Assembly (NCBI GenBank): GCA_023253905.1 | Contig: JALREG010000239.1 | Span: 1-7,596 of the forward strand | Direction: 5' to 3' | DNA: 7,596 bases | From: Burkholderiaceae bacterium | Lineage (GTDB): Bacteria > Pseudomonadota > Gammaproteobacteria > Burkholderiales > Burkholderiaceae | Shown: one piece after another, positions 6,404 through 7,596 of the stretch | Layout: each line of letters starts with the position of its first letter | Numbering within the stretch: position 1 is the first letter of the stretch | Made by a program: the position numbers and the translations under genes | Notes under the pieces: generated by a model | Told to the model about the DNA's origin: nothing | Databases searched by the model: none | What the model saw: only the letters and a program-made list of their open reading frames with translations

Positions 6404-7596
6404 ATGAATTCCAGTATCACCGGGGCTGGTGCCGGCCAGCCCGCCAGGCTCTTGCGCCCGTACGCAGCGGTCGCGATCATTGTGGGCATCGTCATTGGTG
6501 CCGGCATTTTCAAAACACCTTCAATGGTGGCCGGCGTGAGTGGCGATGTCGGCTGGGCACTCTCCATCTGGGTGGCCGGTGCCCTCATCTCGATCGCTGG
6601 GGCGCTCTGCTATGCCGAGCTCTCCACGCGTCATGCGCATGCCGGGGGCGATTATCACTTTCTGGAACTCGCCTACGGCAGGCATCTGGCGTTTCTCTAC
6701 GCCTGGGCGAAGGCTGCAGTGATCAACACCGGCTCGATTGCGCTGCTCGCCTTCGTGTTTGGCGATTACATGAGCAAGGTGATCAACCTGGGCGCGCATT
6801 CTTCGGCCATCTGGGCGATTGGCATCGTGGTGACGCTCACCCTGGTCAATCTGATCGGACTGCAGGCGTCGGGCAGAGTGCAGACCGTGCTGGCGGTGTT
6901 TGAGGTGGCGGGGCTTTTCGCGGTGGTGGTCGCTGGTTTTTCGGTGAGCGCGCCCGCCGACACGACGCCTCCCATGTTCAGTTCAACACCGGCGCTTGGT
7001 ATGGCGGGTCTGGCGCTCGTGTTTGTGTTGCTCACATTCGGTGGCTGGAACGAAGCGGCTTATATCTCAGCCGAAGTGGCGGGCGGACCAAGACGAATCG
7101 TAGGCATCATCATCGTGAGCCTGCTCTTGATCACCGGTATTTATCTTCTGGTGAATCTCGCGCTCATTCACGGCCTGGGTCTGAAGGGCCTGGCGCAGTC
7201 TAAAGCGGCCGCGGCTGATGTGATGGGAGCGGCGTTCGGGCCGCTGGGTCAGAAGGCGCTCGGACTGTTCGTGGCGCTCGCCGCCCTCACCAGTATCAAT
7301 GCCACGATGATCGTGGGTGCGCGTAGCAACTTTGCGCTGGGGCTCGATTGGAAGGCGCTTCGCTTCATGGGACGCTGGAACGAATCGGCCGGCATGCCGA
7401 TGCCCGCGCTACTTGTGCAGGGCGCCATCAGTGGCCCCTCAGCGGTATTTGAATTCACCACGCATACCTATACGGTTGACCCGGTCGCTGGTGCAGCCAC
7501 ATATAATTGGACGATCCCCGCCGGGTGGACCGGCACATCGGTTACCAACACCATTGAGGTGGTGGCCGGCAGTGAGGGTGGCTCCATCGCCGTGAC
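6404..7596 (+). CDS. APC-superfamily amino-acid permease, 3' part replaced by a foreign in-frame tail; runs off window
   Basis: The frame is open from ATG 6404 to the window end (397 codons plus two bases). Residues 1-343 are an APC-family transporter of the inner membrane. TM1 has the substrate-binding glycine motif GIVIGAGIF (28-36), then TM2 about 49-70 with CYAELSTRHAHAGGDYHFL (69-87), which contains the family's AEL and GG-x-Y block. Further hydrophobic segments lie near 95-119, 137-154, 160-180, 198-214, 232-253 and 284-304. FGGWNEAAYISAEV (212-225) is the conserved TM6-7 loop. Usual members have about 440-470 residues and 12 segments. Here the protein stops being a permease as TM9 begins (PALLVQGAIS), and residues 344-397 are soluble, repeat-like sequence of another kind. 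As written the protein could not be a functional permease. Known role of the family: proton- or exchange-coupled amino-acid or amine uptake; substrate unknown. No good Shine-Dalgarno precedes the ATG, so coupling to the methyltransferase gene 21 bases upstream is possible. Confidence 0.85.
   Translation, partial: MNSSITGAGAGQPARLLRPYAAVAIIVGIVIGAGIFKTPSMVAGVSGDVGWALSIWVAGALISIAGALCYAELSTRHAHAGGDYHFLELAYGRHLAFLYAWAKAAVINTGSIALLAFVFGDYMSKVINLGAHSSAIWAIGIVVTLTLVNLIGLQASGRVQTVLAVFEVAGLFAVVVAGFSVSAPADTTPPMFSSTPALGMAGLALVFVLLTFGGWNEAAYISAEVAGGPRRIVGIIIVSLLLITGIYLLVNLALIHGLGLKGLAQSKAAAADVMGAAFGPLGQKALGLFVALAALTSINATMIVGARSNFALGLDWKALRFMGRWNESAGMPMPALLVQGAISGPSAVFEFTTHTYTVDPVAGAATYNWTIPAGWTGTSVTNTIEVVAGSEGGSIAV
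7431..7596 (+). other. PKD/Ig-like repeat fragment, likely foreign to the rest of the window
   Basis: In the permease frame, residues 344-397 read as an extracellular beta-sandwich repeat: GPSAVFEFTTHTYTVDP, then VAGAATYNWTIPAGWTG, then TSVTNTIEVVAGSEGGSIAV. The pattern (Gly-Pro-x-x-Val, Tyr-x-Val, Gly-Ala-x-x-Tyr-x-Trp-x-x-Pro-x-Gly-Trp-x-Gly, then Gly-Gly-x-Ile-x-Val) is that of PKD-like domains repeated in large secreted or surface proteins, best known from Bacteroidota. There is no membrane segment. Codons are more mixed than upstream (GTA, TTT, GAA, ACA, TAT, AAT). It most likely belongs to another gene, and probably another genome, joined here during assembly. A true fusion cannot be excluded from sequence alone. 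Confidence 0.7.

Noticed and set aside
7451..7456. EcoRI site (GAATTC) near the permease/PKD junction as a cloning scar
   Set aside because: The protein already departs from the permease pattern about 15-20 bases before the site, so the site does not mark the join.

Overview
The window reads as high-GC proteobacterial DNA, most like a betaproteobacterium of the Burkholderiales. This is judged from protein character and codon use, not from a database search. It holds six genes with recognisable families. The first gene is cut by the left edge and the last runs off the right edge, so the window may be a whole short contig. No tRNA, rRNA, CRISPR array, transposase or integrase was seen.

Layout. 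(1) Bases 1-2159, plus strand: the C-terminal two thirds of an HMG-CoA-lyase-type enzyme, then, 8 bases on, a complete UxaA/GarD-family sugar-acid dehydratase. They are almost certainly co-transcribed. (2) Bases 2167-5261, minus strand: a three-gene unit read in the order acyl-CoA dehydrogenase, second shorter acyl-CoA dehydrogenase, enoyl-CoA hydratase/isomerase, with 46 bases between each pair. Its last stop lies 7 bases from the stop of the dehydratase, so the two units converge tail to tail. (3) Bases 5262-5503: the divergent upstream region between the dehydrogenase unit and the next plus-strand unit. (4) Bases 5504-7596, plus strand: a methyltransferase-fold protein with a Sec signal peptide, then, 21 bases on, an APC-superfamily amino-acid permease.

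The minus-strand genes make a coherent beta-oxidation-type module: a probable two-subunit acyl-CoA dehydrogenase makes the 2-enoyl-CoA and the crotonase hydrates or isomerises it. The acyl substrate cannot be read from sequence. The lyase/dehydratase pair suggests catabolism of a hydroxy- or sugar-acid ending in C-C cleavage of a CoA ester, but the substrate is again unknown.

The most striking feature is at the right end. The permease is normal up to about residue 343 (start of the ninth membrane segment). It then changes, without losing frame, into about 55 residues of soluble Thr-, Val- and aromatic-rich sequence resembling PKD/Ig-like repeats of Bacteroidota surface proteins. The likeliest cause is a chimeric assembly join at a short shared sequence, with a real fusion as a remote alternative. 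Apart from this, and a signal peptide on a SAM-methyltransferase fold, the window is ordinary accessory catabolism. I see no convincing new multi-gene system.
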